The notes: generated by a model not told the origin, from the sequence alone. A DNA stretch of 64,000 nucleotides from Aquatica leii (GCA_035610365.1 CM069433.1:60192487-60256486), one strand, 5' to 3'. Counted from the first letter of the stretch, positions 25,254 through 39,384 are shown. Numbers and translations: made by a program.

Positions 25254-28200
25254 GAATTAATTTCGTTGACGGACATTAGGACCTAGCAATGCATGCAAAC
25301 TAAAGTTCTCCATAATTATTGTAAAATGAAACTAACAGAATCTGAGACGCTTGAAAACGATATCATATTGTACAGCAGTACTAACTGCAATGTTTATACC
25401 ATTCTTACTAATGAAATTCTTTCCTATACGGACATTAGTAGTTAGCAATACGATCAAACCAAAGATTTGCAAAATAAAACTACTAGAGTTTAAAAAGGTT
25501 AAATCGGAGGTTTATTAAAATTGTTATCTAGGAATTATTTTGGTTGACGGACAATAATACCTAGCAATACTTGCAAACTAAAGTTTTCCATAATAACATG
25601 TAAAATCAAACTACCAGAATGTGCAACGCTTGAAAACGATATCATATTGTACAGCAGTACTAACTGCAATGTTTATACCATTTTTACTAATGAAATTCTT
25701 TCCTATACGGACATTAGTCCTTAGCAATACGATCAAACCAAAGATTTGCAAAATATTAAGCAAAATAAAACTACTAGAGGTTAAAAAGATTAAAATCTGA
25801 GGTTTATTAACATTGTTATTTAGGAATTAATTTCGTTGACGGACATTAGGACCTAGCAATGCATGCAAACTAAAGTTCTCCATAATTATTGTAAAATGAA
25901 ACTACCAGAATCTGAGACGCTCGAAAACGATATCATATTGTACAGCAGTACTAACTGCAATGTTTATACCATTTTTACTAATGAAATTCTTTCCTATACG
26001 GACATTAGTCCTTAGCAATACGATCAAACCAAAGATTTGCAAAATATTAAGCAAAATAAAACTACTAGAGGTTAAAAAGATTAAAATCTGAGGTTTATTA
26101 ACATTGTTATTTAGGAATTAATTTCGTTGACGGACATTAGGACCTAGCAATGCATGCAAACTAAAGTTTTCCATAATAACATGTAAAATCAAACTACCAG
26201 CATGTGCAACGCTTGAAAACGATATCCTATTGTACAGCAGTACTTATTGCAATGTTTATACCATTCTTACTAATGAAATTCTTTCCTATACGGACATTAG
26301 TCCTTAGCAATACGATCAAACCAAAGATTTGCAAAATATTAAGCAAAATAAAACTACTAGAAGTTAGAAAGAATAAAATCTGAGGTTTATTAACATTGTT
26401 ATTTAGGAATTAATTTCGTTGACGGACATTAGGACCTAGCAATGCATGCAAACTAAAGTTCTCCATAATTATTGTAAAATGAAACTACCAGAATCTGAGA
26501 CGCTTGAAAACGATATCATATTGTACAGCAGTACTAATTGCAATGTTTATACCATTCTTACTAATGAAATTCTTTCCTATACGGACATTAGTCCTTAGCA
26601 ATACGATCAAACCAAAGATTTGCAAAATATTAAGCAAAATAAAACTACTAGAGGTTAAAAAGATTAAAATCTGAGGTTTATTAACATTGTTATTTAGGAA
26701 TTAATTTCGTTGACGGACATTACGACCTAGCAATGCATGCAAACTAAAGTTCTCCATAATTATTGTAAAATGAAACTACCAGAATCTGAGACGCTTGAAA
26801 ACGATATCATATTGTACAGCAGTACTAATTGCAATGTTTATACCATTCTTACTAATGAAATTCTTTCCTATACGGACATTAGTAGTTAGCAATACGATCA
26901 AACCAAAGATTTGCAAAATATTAAGCAAAATAAAACTACTAGAGTTTAAAAAGGTTAAATCGGAGGTTTATTAAAATTGTTATTTAGGAATTATTTGGGT
27001 TGACGGACAATAATACCTAGCAATACTTGCAAACTAAAATTTTCCATAATAACATGTAAAATCAAACTACCAGAATGTGCAACGCTTGAAAACGATATCA
27101 TATTGTACAGCAGTACTAACTGCAATGTTTATACCATTTTTACTAATGAAATTCTTTCCTATACGGACATTAGTCCTTAGCAATACGATCAAACCAAAGA
27201 TTTGCAAAATATTAAGCAAAATAAAACTACTAGAGGTTAAAAATATTAAAATCTAAGGTTTATTAACATTGTTATTTAGGAATTAATTTCGTTGACGGGC
27301 ATTAGGACCTAGCAATGCATGCAAACTAAAGTTCTCCATAATTGTTGTAAAATGAAACTACCAGAATCTGAGACGCTTGAAAACGATATCATATTGTACA
27401 GCAGTACTAATTGCAATGTTTATACCATTCTTACTAATGAAATTCTTTCCTATTCGGACATTAGTAGTTAGCAATACGATCAAACAAAAGATTTGCAAAA
27501 TATTAAGCAAAATAAAACTACTAGAGGTTAAAAAGATTAAAATCTGAGGTTTATTAACATTGTTATTTAGGAATTAATTTCGTTGACGGGCATTAGGAAC
27601 TAGCAATGCATGCAAACTAAAGTTCTCCATAATTGTTGTAAAATGAAACTACCAGAATCTGAGACGCTTGAAAACGATATCATATTGTACAGCAGTACTA
27701 ATTGCAATGTTTATACCATTCTTACTAATGAAATTCTTTCCTATACGGACATTAGTCCTTAGCAATACGATCAAAGCAAAGATTTGCAAAATATTAAGCA
27801 AAATAAAACTACTAAAGGTTAAAAAGATTAAAATCTGAGGTCATAACCATTGTTATTTAGGAATTAATTTCGTTGACGGACATTAGGACCTAGCAATGCA
27901 TGCAAACTAAAGTTCTCCATAATTATTGTAAAATGAAACTACCAGAATCTGAGACGCTTGAAAACGATATCATATTGTACAGCAGTACTAATTGCAATGT
28001 TTATACTATTCTTACTAGTGAAATTCTTTCCTATACGGACATTAGTAGTTAGCAATACGATCAAACCAAAGATTTGCAAAATATTAAGCAAAATAAAACT
28101 ACTAGAGGTTAAAAAGATTAAAATCTGAGGTTTATTAACATTGTTATTTAGGAATTAATTTCGTTGACGGACAATAATACCTAGCAATACATGCAAACTA

Positions 28201-28447
28201 CAGTTTTCCATAATAACATGTAAAATCAAACTACCAGAATGTGCAACGCTTGAAAACGATATCATATTGTACAGCAGTACTTATTGCAATGTTTATACCA
28301 TTCTTACTAATGAAATTCTTTCCTATACGGACATTAGTCCTTAGCAATACGATCAAACCAAAGATTTGCAAAATATTAAGCAAAATAAAACTACTAGAGG
28401 TTAAAAAGATTAAAATCTGAGGTTTATTAACATTGTTATTTAGGAAT
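25254..28447 (+). repeat. Satellite array, third block between LTR-like copies 2 and 3
   Basis: About eleven monomers of mixed A and B type. The second unit lacks 12 bp between two direct copies of GCAAAATA (around 25468). The order of variants from 25254 matches that from 30255, with one additional monomer here at roughly 25.8-26.1 kb. The last 600 bp (from the variant GAGGTCATAACC at 27838) match the sequences leading to copies 1 and 2 of the LTR-like element. Confidence 0.92.
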
Positions 28448-30254
28448 TGTAACAATCCTTATATAATTTGTAATTATTAGCAACAATTTTAAATTCATTT
28501 CAAAATTTTTCCCGCTTAAAATAGGCCACCAACAACGCTTTGTACTTTTATAATCTTTATCTTTGACCCCAGAGGCCAAGTTTTTCAACATTGGACTCTG
28601 ATAACACGATACATTTTCGATTTTAGTGGGGATTTTTGTTCGAATTTGACTTCACTTTTGCAAGTACTGTTTAACAGAACTCAAGTTTTTCCTAATTAGT
28701 GCTTAGTGATTATCACTTTCGTTATTGTTTAACGGATTTAACTAATTTTTGGAAGCAACAGGGGAGAGATTAGATTTCCAGTAATTACCTTTCTGAGTTT
28801 AATCAATCTTAACTTCCTCTACGACAATCGTCGGATCTACGACTTGAGTTGCCGTTACTTCTAAGAACCCCGATCAACAACTAAGGGTGAGAATAATTAT
28901 TTTAAATACAAGGTAGTAAAATTTCTTACTTGTCCCCAGGGTTTTTTTTTTCTCATTTTTTTCCACTCGTTTAACCATTTTACACGACTTAATCTTTTAA
29001 TCGTTTAATCGATTATTTCGTTTTCTACCGTCGTACTTTCATTCACCTTCTTGTGAATTGGAAGTTTGAAATCACCAACCGTTGACACCGAAATACAAGA
29101 AAGGTCAATCAACCTCAAGTGCCAAGGTTACCTTCCAGTTCCGGACAATTTACTTTCGAAGAAAACATCTAGCAGATAAGATAAATTAATTTTTAGTAGT
29201 TTAGTTATTAGATTTAGTATCGTACAAATCGATATACACACAAACATTCTTTTCGTTTATACAATTACGTAGTAACTTGCTTACTTTGAATTCAGTTTTT
29301 CTATCAGTATCGTTGGCGTGTATATTAAAAATTTGTTCATCGACGATTCTGTAAGCTAATTAAAGTTAAGGGGACGTTCATACCTGGGGTGTTAATTACC
29401 CAAACGACGATCGGAATAGAAAGCGATATCGTTTTAACCGGCGACGTCGAATATCAGGGACCTGTTTATGCTTCTTTTTCTTGTTTTAATTACCGCAGGG
29501 AAGTAAAGAATAATTAGTTGTCGAATAATTTCTTGCGCGATAACTTGCAGTTTAGTCGTTAAACTTTTTACAAGTAACAAAATTTTCATATTACAACTGA
29601 TATCTCTTATCAAAACACAACGATTCATTTCTTTTGTAGTAAGGTTATAATTCAGTTAATTATTGCTACCAACCTTTTTTTTATAAAATCAAATAAAAGA
29701 ATTATTTTATTGCTGCCAACTTTGATAGCTAAAATTAATATAATCTAAACTTGATTAACCTCTTTTTTTTTATTGTGGATTAAATATTTTATATACAGGT
29801 TAATACATAATAACATTAATTTAACCATTGTACATAACGTGTAATAAGCCATCGATAATTTTTGAGTTTTTATGTTTTTAAACATTGATTTAAAGACATT
29901 TTGTTTAGTTATAATTAGGTATAAGTTTATACAAGGTGTGTGTCGATTAACAAGGCGTACCGTCATACCAATTGTTTTTTTTTATTATTTCTCTCTTTCC
30001 CTCTTTTTTTTCCTCCTTTAGGGCTATAATTGTCGTAGAGTTTTTCCAAACTTCAAGAGGGTCTGGAAGATACCGAAGTCGCAGAAGAAACTCTTGTGGC
30101 GCCCGTAAATCACTTTTTTTTCACCAAGACTCACACCATCTTCCGAGAGAGAGCTAGCTTGGACGCGACTAAGGTTTCCCGATAATTCGGTTTTTTTTTA
30201 AGATTGGTAGCCGTTTTCCCTTTTTTTAAAGCCACCAGATTTACGCATATTACA
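28448..30254 (+). mobile_element. LTR-like element copy 3 inside satellite
   Basis: This 1,807-bp copy has TGTAAC...ATTACA ends and perfect GAAT flanks (28444-28447 and 30255-30258). It shares some differences with copy 1 (T-run structure near 28950, the AACCTC end of the 29756 region) and others with copy 2 (the shortened segment near 29296). Such a mosaic fits gene conversion or unequal exchange between duplicated blocks better than a simple tree. No coding content is recognised. Confidence 0.75.
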
Positions 30255-33200
30255 GAATTAATTTCGTTGACGGACATTAGGACCTAGCAATGCATGCAAA
30301 CTAAAGTTCTCCATAATTATTGTAAAATGAAACTACCAGAATCTGAGACGCTCGAAAACGATATCATATTGTACAGCAGCACTAACTGCAATGTTTATAC
30401 CATTCTTACTAATGAAATTCTTTCCTATACAGACATTAGTAGTTAGCAATACGATCAAACCAAAGATTTGCAAAATAAAACTACTAGAGTTTAAAAAGGT
30501 TAAATCGGAGGTTTATTAAAATTGTTATCTAGGAATTATTTTGGTTGACGGACAATAATACCTAGCAATACTTGCAAACTAAAGTTTTCCATAATAACAT
30601 GTAAAATCAAACTACCAGAATGTGCAACGCTTGAAAACGATATCATATTGTACAGCAGTACTAACTGCAATGTTTATACCATTTTTACTAATGAAATTCT
30701 TTCCTATACGGACATTAGTCCTTAGCAATACGATCAAACCAAAGATTTGCAAAATATTAAGCAAAATAAAACTACTAGAGGTTAAAAAGATTAAAATCTG
30801 AGGTTTATTAACATTGTTATTTAGGAATTAATTTCGTTGACGGACATTAGGACCTAGCAATGCATGCAAACTAAAGTTTTCCATAATAACATGTAAAATC
30901 AAACTACCAGCATGTGCAACGCTTGAAAACGATATCCTATTGTACAGCAGTACTTATTGCAATGTTTATACCATTCTTACTAATGAAATTCTTTCCTATA
31001 CGGACATTAGTCCTTAGCAATACGATCAAACCAAAGATTTGCAAAATATTAAGCAAAATAAAACTACTAGAAGTTAGAAAGAATAAAATCTGAGGTTTAT
31101 TAACATTGTTATTTAGGAATTAATTTCGTTGACGGACATTAGGACCTAGCAATGCATGCAAACTAAAGTTCTCCATAATTATTGTAAAATGAAACTACCA
31201 GAATCTGAGACGCTTGAAAACGATATCATATTGTACAGCAGTACTAATTGCAATGTTTATACCATTCTTACTAATGAAATTCTTTCCTATACGGACATTA
31301 GTCCTTAGCAATACGATCAAACCAAAGATTTGCAAAATATTAAGCAAAATAAAACTACTAGAGGTTAAAAAGATTAAAATCTGAGGTTTATTAACATTGT
31401 TATTTAGGAATTAATTTCGTTGACGGACATTACGACCTAGCAATGCATGCAAACTAAAGTTCTCCATAATTATTGTAAAATGAAACTACCAGAATCTGAG
31501 ACGCTTGAAAACGATATCATATTGTACAGCAGTACTAATTGCAATGTTTATACCATTCTTACTAATGAAATTCTTTCCTATACGGACATTAGTAGTTAGC
31601 AATACGATCAAACCAAAGATTTGCAAAATATTAAGCAAAATAAAACTACTAGAGTTTAAAAAGGTTAAATCGGAGGTTTATTAAAATTGTTATTTAGGAA
31701 TTATTTTGGTTGACGGACAATAATACCTAGCAATACTTGCAAACTAAAATTTTCCATAATAACATGTAAAATCAAACTACCAGAATGTGCAACGCTTGAA
31801 AACGATATCATATTGTACAGCAGTACTAACTGCAATGTTTATACCATTTTTACTAATTAAATTCTTTCCTATACGGACATTAGTCCTTAGCAATACGATC
31901 AAACCAAAGATTTGCAAAATATTAAGCAAAATAAAACTACTAGAGGTTAAAAATATTAAAATCTAAGGTTTATTAACATTGTTATTTAGGAATTAATTTC
32001 GTTGACGGGCATTAGGACCTAGCAATGCATGCAAACTAAAGTTCTCCATAATTGTTGTAAAATGAAACTACCAGAATCTGAGACGCTTGAAAACGATATC
32101 ATATTGTACAGCAGTACTAATTGCAATGTTTATACCATTCTTACTAATGAAATTCTTTCCTATTCGGACATTAGTAGTTAGCAATACGATCAAACAAAAG
32201 ATTTGCAAAATATTAAGCAAAATAAAACTACTAGAGGTTAAAAAGATTAAAATCTGAGGTTTATTAACATTGTTATTTAGGAATTAATTTCGTTGACGGG
32301 CATTAGGAACTAGCAATGCATGCAAACTAAAGTTCTCCATAATTGTTGTAAAATGAAACTACCAGAATCTGAGACGCTTGAAAACGATATCATATTGTAC
32401 AGCAGTACTAATTGCAATGTTTATACCATTCTTACTAATGAAATTCTTTCCTATACGGACATTAGTCCTTAGCAATACGATCAAACCAAAGATTTGCAAA
32501 ATATTAAGCAAAATAAAACTACTAGAGGTTAAAAAGATTAAAATCTGAGGTATATTAACATTGTTATTTAGGAATTAATTTCGTTGACGGACATTACGAC
32601 CTAGCAATGCATGCAAACTAAAGTTCTCCATAATTATTGTAAAATGAAACTACCAGAATCTGAGACGCTTGAAAACGATATCATATTGTACAGCAGTACT
32701 AATTGCAATGTTTATACCATTCTTACTAATGAAATTCTTTCCTATACGGACATTAGTAGTTAGCAATACGATCAAACCAAAGATTTGCAAAATAAAACTA
32801 CTAGAGTTTAAAAAGGTTAAATCGGAGGTTTATTAAATTGTTATTTAGGAATTATTTTGGTTGACGGACAATAATACCTAGCAATACTTGCAAACTAAAG
32901 TTTTCCATAATAAAATGTAAAATCAAACTACCAGAATGTGCAACGCTTGAAAACGATATCATATTGTACAGCAGTACTAACTGCAATGTTTATACCATTT
33001 TTACTAATGAAATTCTTTCCTATACGGACATTAGTCCTTAGCAATACGATCAAACCAAAGATTTGCAAAATATTAAGCAAAATAAAACTACTAGAGTTTA
33101 AAAAAGTTAAATCGGAGGTTTATTAAAATTGTTATTTAGGAATTATTTTGGTTGACGGAAAATAATACCTAGCAATACATGCAAACTAAAGTTTTCCATC

Positions 33201-35251
33201 ATAACATGTGAAATGAAACTACCAGAATGTGCAACGCTTAAAAACGATATCATATTGTACAGCAGCACTAACTGCAATGTTTATACCATTCTTACTAATG
33301 AAATTCTTTCCTATACGGACATTAGTCCTTAGCAATACGATCAAACCAAAGATTTGCAAAATATTAAGCAAAATAAAATTACTAGAGGTTAAAAAGATTA
33401 AAATCTGAGGTTTATTAACATTGTTATTTAGGAATTAATTTCGTTGACGGGCATTAGGACCTAGCAATGCATGCAAACTAAAGTTCTCCATAATTGTTGT
33501 AAAATAAAACTACCAGAATCTGAGACGCTTGAAAACGATATCATATTGTACAGCAGTACTAATTGCAATGTTTATACTATTCTTACTAGAGAAATTCTTT
33601 CCTATACGGACATTAGTAGTTAGCAATACGATCAAACGAAAGATTTGCAAAATATTTAGCAAAATAAAACTACTAGAGGTTAAAAAGATTAAAATCTGAG
33701 GTTTATTAACATTGTTATTTAGGAATTAATTTCGTTGACGGACATTAGGACCTAGCAATGCATGCAAACTAAAGTTTTCCATAATAACATGTAAAATCAA
33801 ACTACCGGAATGTGCAACGCTTGAAAACGATATCATATTGTACAGCAGTACTAACTGCAATGTTTATACCATTTTTACTAATGAAATTCTTTCCTATACG
33901 GACATTAGTCCTTAGCAATACGATCAAACCAAAGATTTGCAAAATATTAAGCAAAATAAAATTACTAGAGGTTAAAAAGATTAAAATCTAAAGTTTATTA
34001 ACATTGTTATTTAGGAATTAATTGCGTTGACGGGCATTAGGACCTAGCAATGCATGCAAACTAAAGTTCTCCATAATTATTGTAAAATGAAACTACCAGA
34101 ATCTGAGACGCTTGAAAACGATATCATATTGTACAGCAGTACTAATTGCAATGTTTATACCATTCTTACTAATGAAATTCTTTCCTATACGGACATTAGT
34201 CCTTAGCAATACGATCAAACCAAAGATTTGCAAAATATTAAGCAAAATAAAACTACTACAGGTTAAAAAGATTAAAATCTGAGGTTTGTTAACATTGTTA
34301 TTTAGGAATTAATTTCGTTGACGGACATTAGGACCTAGCAATGCATGCAAACTAAAGTTCTCCATAATTATTGTAAAATGAAACTACCAGAATCTGAGAC
34401 GCTTGAAAACGATATCATATTGTACAGCAGTACTTATTGCAATGTTTATACCATTCTTACTAATGAAATTCTTTCCTATACGGACATTAGTACTTAGCAA
34501 TACGATCAAACCAAAGATTTGCAAAATATTAAGCAAAATAAAACTACTAGAGGTTAAAAAGATTAAAATCTGAGGTTTATTAACATTGTTATTTAGTAAT
34601 TAATATTGTTGACGGACATTAGGACCTAGCAATGCATACAAACTAAAGTTCTCCATAATTATTGTAAAATGAAACTACCAGAATCTAAGACGCTTGAAAA
34701 CGATATCATATTGTACAGCAGTACTAATTGCAATGTTTATACCATTCTTACTAATGAAATTCTTTCCTATACGGACATTAGTAGCTAGCAATTCGATCAA
34801 ACCGAAGATTTGCAAAATATTAAGCAAAATAAAACTACTAGAGGTTAAAAAGATTAAAATCTGAGGTTTGTTAACATTGTTATTTAGGAATTATTTTGAT
34901 TGACGGACAATAATACCTAGCAATACTTGCAAACTAAAGTTGTCCATAATAACATGTAAAATCAAACTACCAGAATGTGCAACGCTTGAAAACGATATCA
35001 TATTGTACAGCAGTACTAACTGCAATGTTTATACCATTTTTACTAATGAAATTCTTTCCTATACGGACATTTGTCCTTAGCAATACGATCAAACCAAAGA
35101 TTTGCAAAATATTAAGCAAAATAAAACTACTAGAGGTTAAAAAGATTAAAATCTGAGGTTTATTAACATTGTTATTTAGGAATTAATTTCGTTGACGGGC
35201 ATTAGGACCTAGCAATGCATGTAAACTAAAGTTCTCCATAATTATTGTAAA
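30255..35251 (+). repeat. Satellite array, fourth block, ending at the non-LTR insertion
   Basis: About 17 monomers. The first part repeats the block after LTR-like copy 2 at an offset of about 4,990 bp, then about 4,700 bp once one monomer is missing. A unit at 32.5-32.95 kb carries four rare changes together: GAGGTATATT, the 12-bp loss between GCAAAATA repeats, TTATTAAATTG, and AATAAAATGTAAAATC. All four recur at 45.7 and 55.3 kb. The final monomer is cut at 35251 by the retrotransposon and resumes at 39401. Confidence 0.92.
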
Positions 35252-35383
35252 TAATTGGTATTCGAACTCGCGCGGAGTGCGAACGTGTTTATGTGTGCTC
35301 TGAAAGTAGTGATTAAATTAAGTTGAAAAATTAATTAAAACTGGTAAAGCCCTAAAGGGCATTACTAGAATAAACTATAAAAA

Positions 35384-36521
35384 ATGTCTAAAGCAGCGAG
35401 CTGTGCAAAATGTAATGCGGACTTAGTTAAAAGTGATAAAATTGTTTGTTGTGCAGGGGTTTGTGATAGAATGTATCACTACAAATGTGGTAACATTACT
35501 ACCGACGAATACGGTCTATTGATGGCTAAACGTAATTTTGGTTGGTTTTGTGAACACTGTGTAGATAGAAAAAGTTACATGGCAATTATTTTGGATGGTA
35601 TGAAAGCATTAAAACAATTAAAGGATGGTGTCCATAAGCAGAATGAAAAGATTGATAATGTTAATCAACAACTCATAGTAAATCAAGATAAAATAAAAAG
35701 TGACATAACTGAAATAATTGAAGAACGGTCACAACCAACATATGCCGATAAATTGAAATTAAAGAAACATGAACCAGCTATAATAATAAAACCGAAAAAC
35801 GTAGAACAGAAAAGTGTGGATACAAAGAATGACATTAAGAAATGTATTGACCCTACGGATATGAATATAACCGGAATACGACCGGTAAATAATGGTGGTA
35901 TACTTATTGAATGTAAAAATAAGGATGATGTATGTAAGTTAAAAGAGAAAGCGGAAACTAAGATGGGAGAATCCTACAAAATACAATTGCCAAAGAAAAA
36001 GTTGCCAAGAATAAAAATAGTTGGATTGTCTGAAAATTTGCCACCGGAAATAATCGAGGAAAAAATTAAAATGCAGAACAGTCATATAAATTCGGAGAAA
36101 TCGTCTGTAAAGATTGTACACACAAAAGAAGGTAGAAATCGAAAAAGTTATATAGCTTATGCGGAAGTAAATGCATACACGTATCGGGCTATAATGAAAG
36201 AAGAAAAAGATAAACGTAGGTTGGGATAGATGCATAGTATATGATGCTATTGAAATTAGAAGATGCTATAGATGTAATGGATTTAACCATAAAGCCTCGG
36301 AGTGTAAAGCACAAAAAGCTTGTCCAAAATGTGCTGGCTCACATGGGTTGCAAGAATGTACTGTTGATGGAGAAGAAAATCAGAAATGTTCGAATTGTAT
36401 TCAAATGGCCGAAAAATTAAAAATGAAACTGGACATTAACCATCCTGTCTGGAGTCAAGAATGTGCAGTATTTAAACGAAAAATGGAAATGGAAAGAAAG
36501 AAAACTGATCTTAGAGAATAA
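35384..36521 (+). pseudogene. Retrotransposon ORF1: PHD finger, coiled coil and zinc knuckles, one frameshift
   Basis: It starts at an ATG in good context (AAAAAATGTC). Residues 7-59 form a PHD-type zinc finger: Cys7-x2-Cys10, Cys22, Cys27, His32-x2-Cys35 and Cys56-x2-Cys59, with the usual Trp at 54. A Lys/Glu/Gln-rich helical, probably coiled-coil segment follows (about 70-115), and then a basic region. One extra base near 36215-36221 shifts the frame, so the first frame ends at 36229. The other frame continues from 36222 to the TAA at 36519-36521 and carries a CX2CX4HX4C knuckle (36264 on), a second CX2CX3HX4C knuckle ending at 36359, and a further Cys pair. Role by family: RNA-binding nucleoprotein of the element. 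A PHD finger, which in host proteins reads histone tails, might guide chromatin targeting; this is inference. Confidence 0.85.
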
Positions 36522-39316
36522 GTAAACAAGGTGCGAACATATTATATTTGAATGCACAAAGCATGCTAAAACATTTCCAAGAACTAGAAATCTTAATTCA
36601 AGATAGGAAACCAAGTTTGTTATTATTAAGTGAAACTCGTGTAACTGAAGACATACAAGACTGTGAAATTAATTTTTCAGAATATGTATTAATTCGGTGT
36701 AATTCACAAACGAGAAGAACTGGAGGGGTTGTAATAGTTATAAGCAAAAAAATCCGATATACTGTAATCTCTAATTTTGCATTAGAAAATAACTATTGGT
36801 TAATATGTATCAAAATAATAGGAGGATTTCAAACAGGATACTATACAGTGGTTTATCACTCGCCAAGTGCAAGTAATGCTACTTTTATAGAACATTTTGA
36901 AAAGTGGTGTGAAGATACAATTCCGGATAACAGTCGACATATAATTATAGGGATTTTAACATAGATGTATCCAAACAAAGTTTTTATGGGTCAGAAATTA
37001 ATACAAGTTATTAGAAGCTTAGGGATGAAACAAATTGTAGACGAATTTACGCGTACAACAGAAAATAGCCGTACAATAGTTGACCTAGTAATTACAAATG
37101 TAAATGAATTAAGATCTGTTGTATTAAATGAACCAAAAATAACTGACCATGATATAATAGAAATAAATTTAGGTACATTGCATAATAAGATGGATTACAA
37201 AATAAAAACAATAAATTGCTATAAAAAATATTCAAAACAAAACCTACTTAATGTACTGAGCCATCACAATTGGAATATGCAAAATCGACAGATGGATCAA
37301 ATAGCAAATGACATAGTTCAAACGCTTTGTTATGCAGTAAATGACCTAATTATAAAGAAAACTATAAAAACACGTACGAATAACACTTGGTTTACAATGG
37401 ACTTACGTAATCTCCAAAACGAAAGGGACAGGCTTTATAAAATTGCTCAATTAACGGGAAATGAAAATGACTGGATGCTTTACAAAAACACAAGAAATAA
37501 TTTTAGTAACAAAATTAAGATAAGCAAAAATAAATATTACGTAAATAAAATACAGCAAAATAGCGGACAACCTCAAAATATGTGGAGAATCATTAAACAT
37601 TTAATCAATGGAAAAAAAAATGAACCAAAAAATATAATATTTGACGAAGTAAAAATTGATAACTTAGAAGAAATATCAAATAAATTTAACGAATATTTTG
37701 TAAACAGCATTATGCAAATAAATAATAGTATAATCCAGCCCCCAGCAAACTTCAAAGAGGCCCCAATATTAAAACCAATCATTAATTTCAAATTTAAGCA
37801 AGTTAATTTATCGGATCTGAAGAAAATCATAAGTAATATTAAGAGAAAAGGAGGAACGGATCACATTACAAAACAAGTTATTACAGATGCATTGCCAGAA
37901 ATTGGTAATGCAATGGTAGACCTAATAAACAAATCTTTAATAAGTGGAAAATTTCCTAACTGTTGGAAGCAATCCAAAGTCATACCAACGTCTAAAATTA
38001 AAAATACAAAAAGATGCGAAGAATTTCGACCTATCAATATTTTACCAGTGTACGAACAAATACTAGAATCAGTTGTTAAGGAACAATTACAGTGCTTTCT
38101 AGAACAAAATAATATAATTAGTGAAAATCAATCGGGTTTTCGAAGTAAACACTCGTGTGAAACAGCATTAAATCTCGTGCTAACAAAATGGAAATCCGAA
38201 ATTGACGAGGGTAATAGTGTAGTAGCAGTGTTTTTAGACTATAAAAGAGCCTTTGAAACTATCGACAGAGGAAGACTTATAAATAAACTTTACCAATATG
38301 GAATAAGAAGCACCGAACTTCAATGGTTCGAAACTTACTTGGAATCTCGTACTCAGACCACTACGTACCAAAATTACGAATCTATTCCAATTCAAAATAA
38401 TTTAGGTGTACCTCAAGGATCAGTCTTAGGCCCATTGCTTTTCTTAATTTATATTAATGATTTAGAACTTAACCTTAAGTGCTGTAATATTAATTTGTTT
38501 GCGGACGATACCCTGGTATCAATTACTGATAAAAATGTACCTTCAGCTATTATAAAGCTAAACTCAGAATTAGAAATTATTGCAAATTGGTTACAAACAA
38601 ACAAATTAAAATTAAATGTGCTGAAAAGTAAGACAATGGTAATATCAAATATTAATGTTGACACAACAAAAATAAAAATTGAAAATATAGAATTAGAACA
38701 GGTTGAACAAATTAAATATTTAGGAATTGTGATTGATCAGAATCTAAATTTTAGAAGCCACGTAAATTATGTAATAAAAAAAGTAGCAAATAAGATTAGC
38801 CTATTAGGAAGAATTTCTAATAAATTGACGATTAATGCAAGAATTACTGTTTATAAAACAATTATTGCACCATATTTTGATTTTTGCAGTAGTATATTTT
38901 TAATGTGTTACGAAGTCGACTTAAAACGGTTACAGAAACAACAAAACAGAGCTATGCGGATTATATTACATTGTTCAAAATATACCAAAATCACAGTAAT
39001 GTTAGATTGTTTACAATGGTTAAGTGTGAAACAGCGGATATATTTCAATTCATTAATGTTGGTATACAAAATAATTAATGATTTGCTTCCAAACTACATG
39101 TCAAAATTAGTGATACGTAACTATGAAATACATTCATATAACACGAGAAGTCGATGTGATTTCAGATTGCCAAAATTTTCAAAATCAAAGTCACAAAATT
39201 CTCTTATGTACAAAGGTCTGAAATTATATAATGACTTACCAGATGAAATTAAGCACGAGCAAAATATTTATAAATTTAAAAAAGGTCTGAGTGATTACGT
39301 TAAGAATAAATTTTAA
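36515..39316 (+). pseudogene. Retrotransposon ORF2: endonuclease and reverse transcriptase, two compensating frameshifts
   Basis: The frame opens at 36515, overlapping the end of ORF1, with no ATG before 36563, so ORF2 may be expressed by reinitiation or from a non-ATG codon. The endonuclease begins ILYLNAQSM and shows LLLSETR, VYHSPSA, GDFN, IVDLVITN and TDHDIIE. At 36952 the frame shifts by one base and returns near 36988-36990; the first frame meets a TAG at 36962. From about 36990 the frame is intact to the TAA at 39314-39316. Reverse transcriptase blocks seen: QSGFRSKHSCETAL, AVFLDYKRAFETIDR, LGVPQGSVLGPLLFLIYIND, FADDT with the catalytic Asp pair at 38504-38509, and KYLGIVID. A Cys/His-poor C-terminal tail follows, as usual for this group. 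No RNase H domain is recognised. Function by family: target-primed reverse transcription in the nucleus. Confidence 0.9.
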
Positions 39317-39384
39317 GCAAAAATTAGTATTAATAGAAATATGTTACGGTTTATGTTAAATTAGTATATCTTTACTAAATAAAC

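Noticed and set aside
35939-38664. Antisense frames within the non-LTR retrotransposon
   Set aside because: They are shadows of ORF1 and ORF2 on the other strand, with compositions that merely complement the Lys/Asn-rich sense coding.
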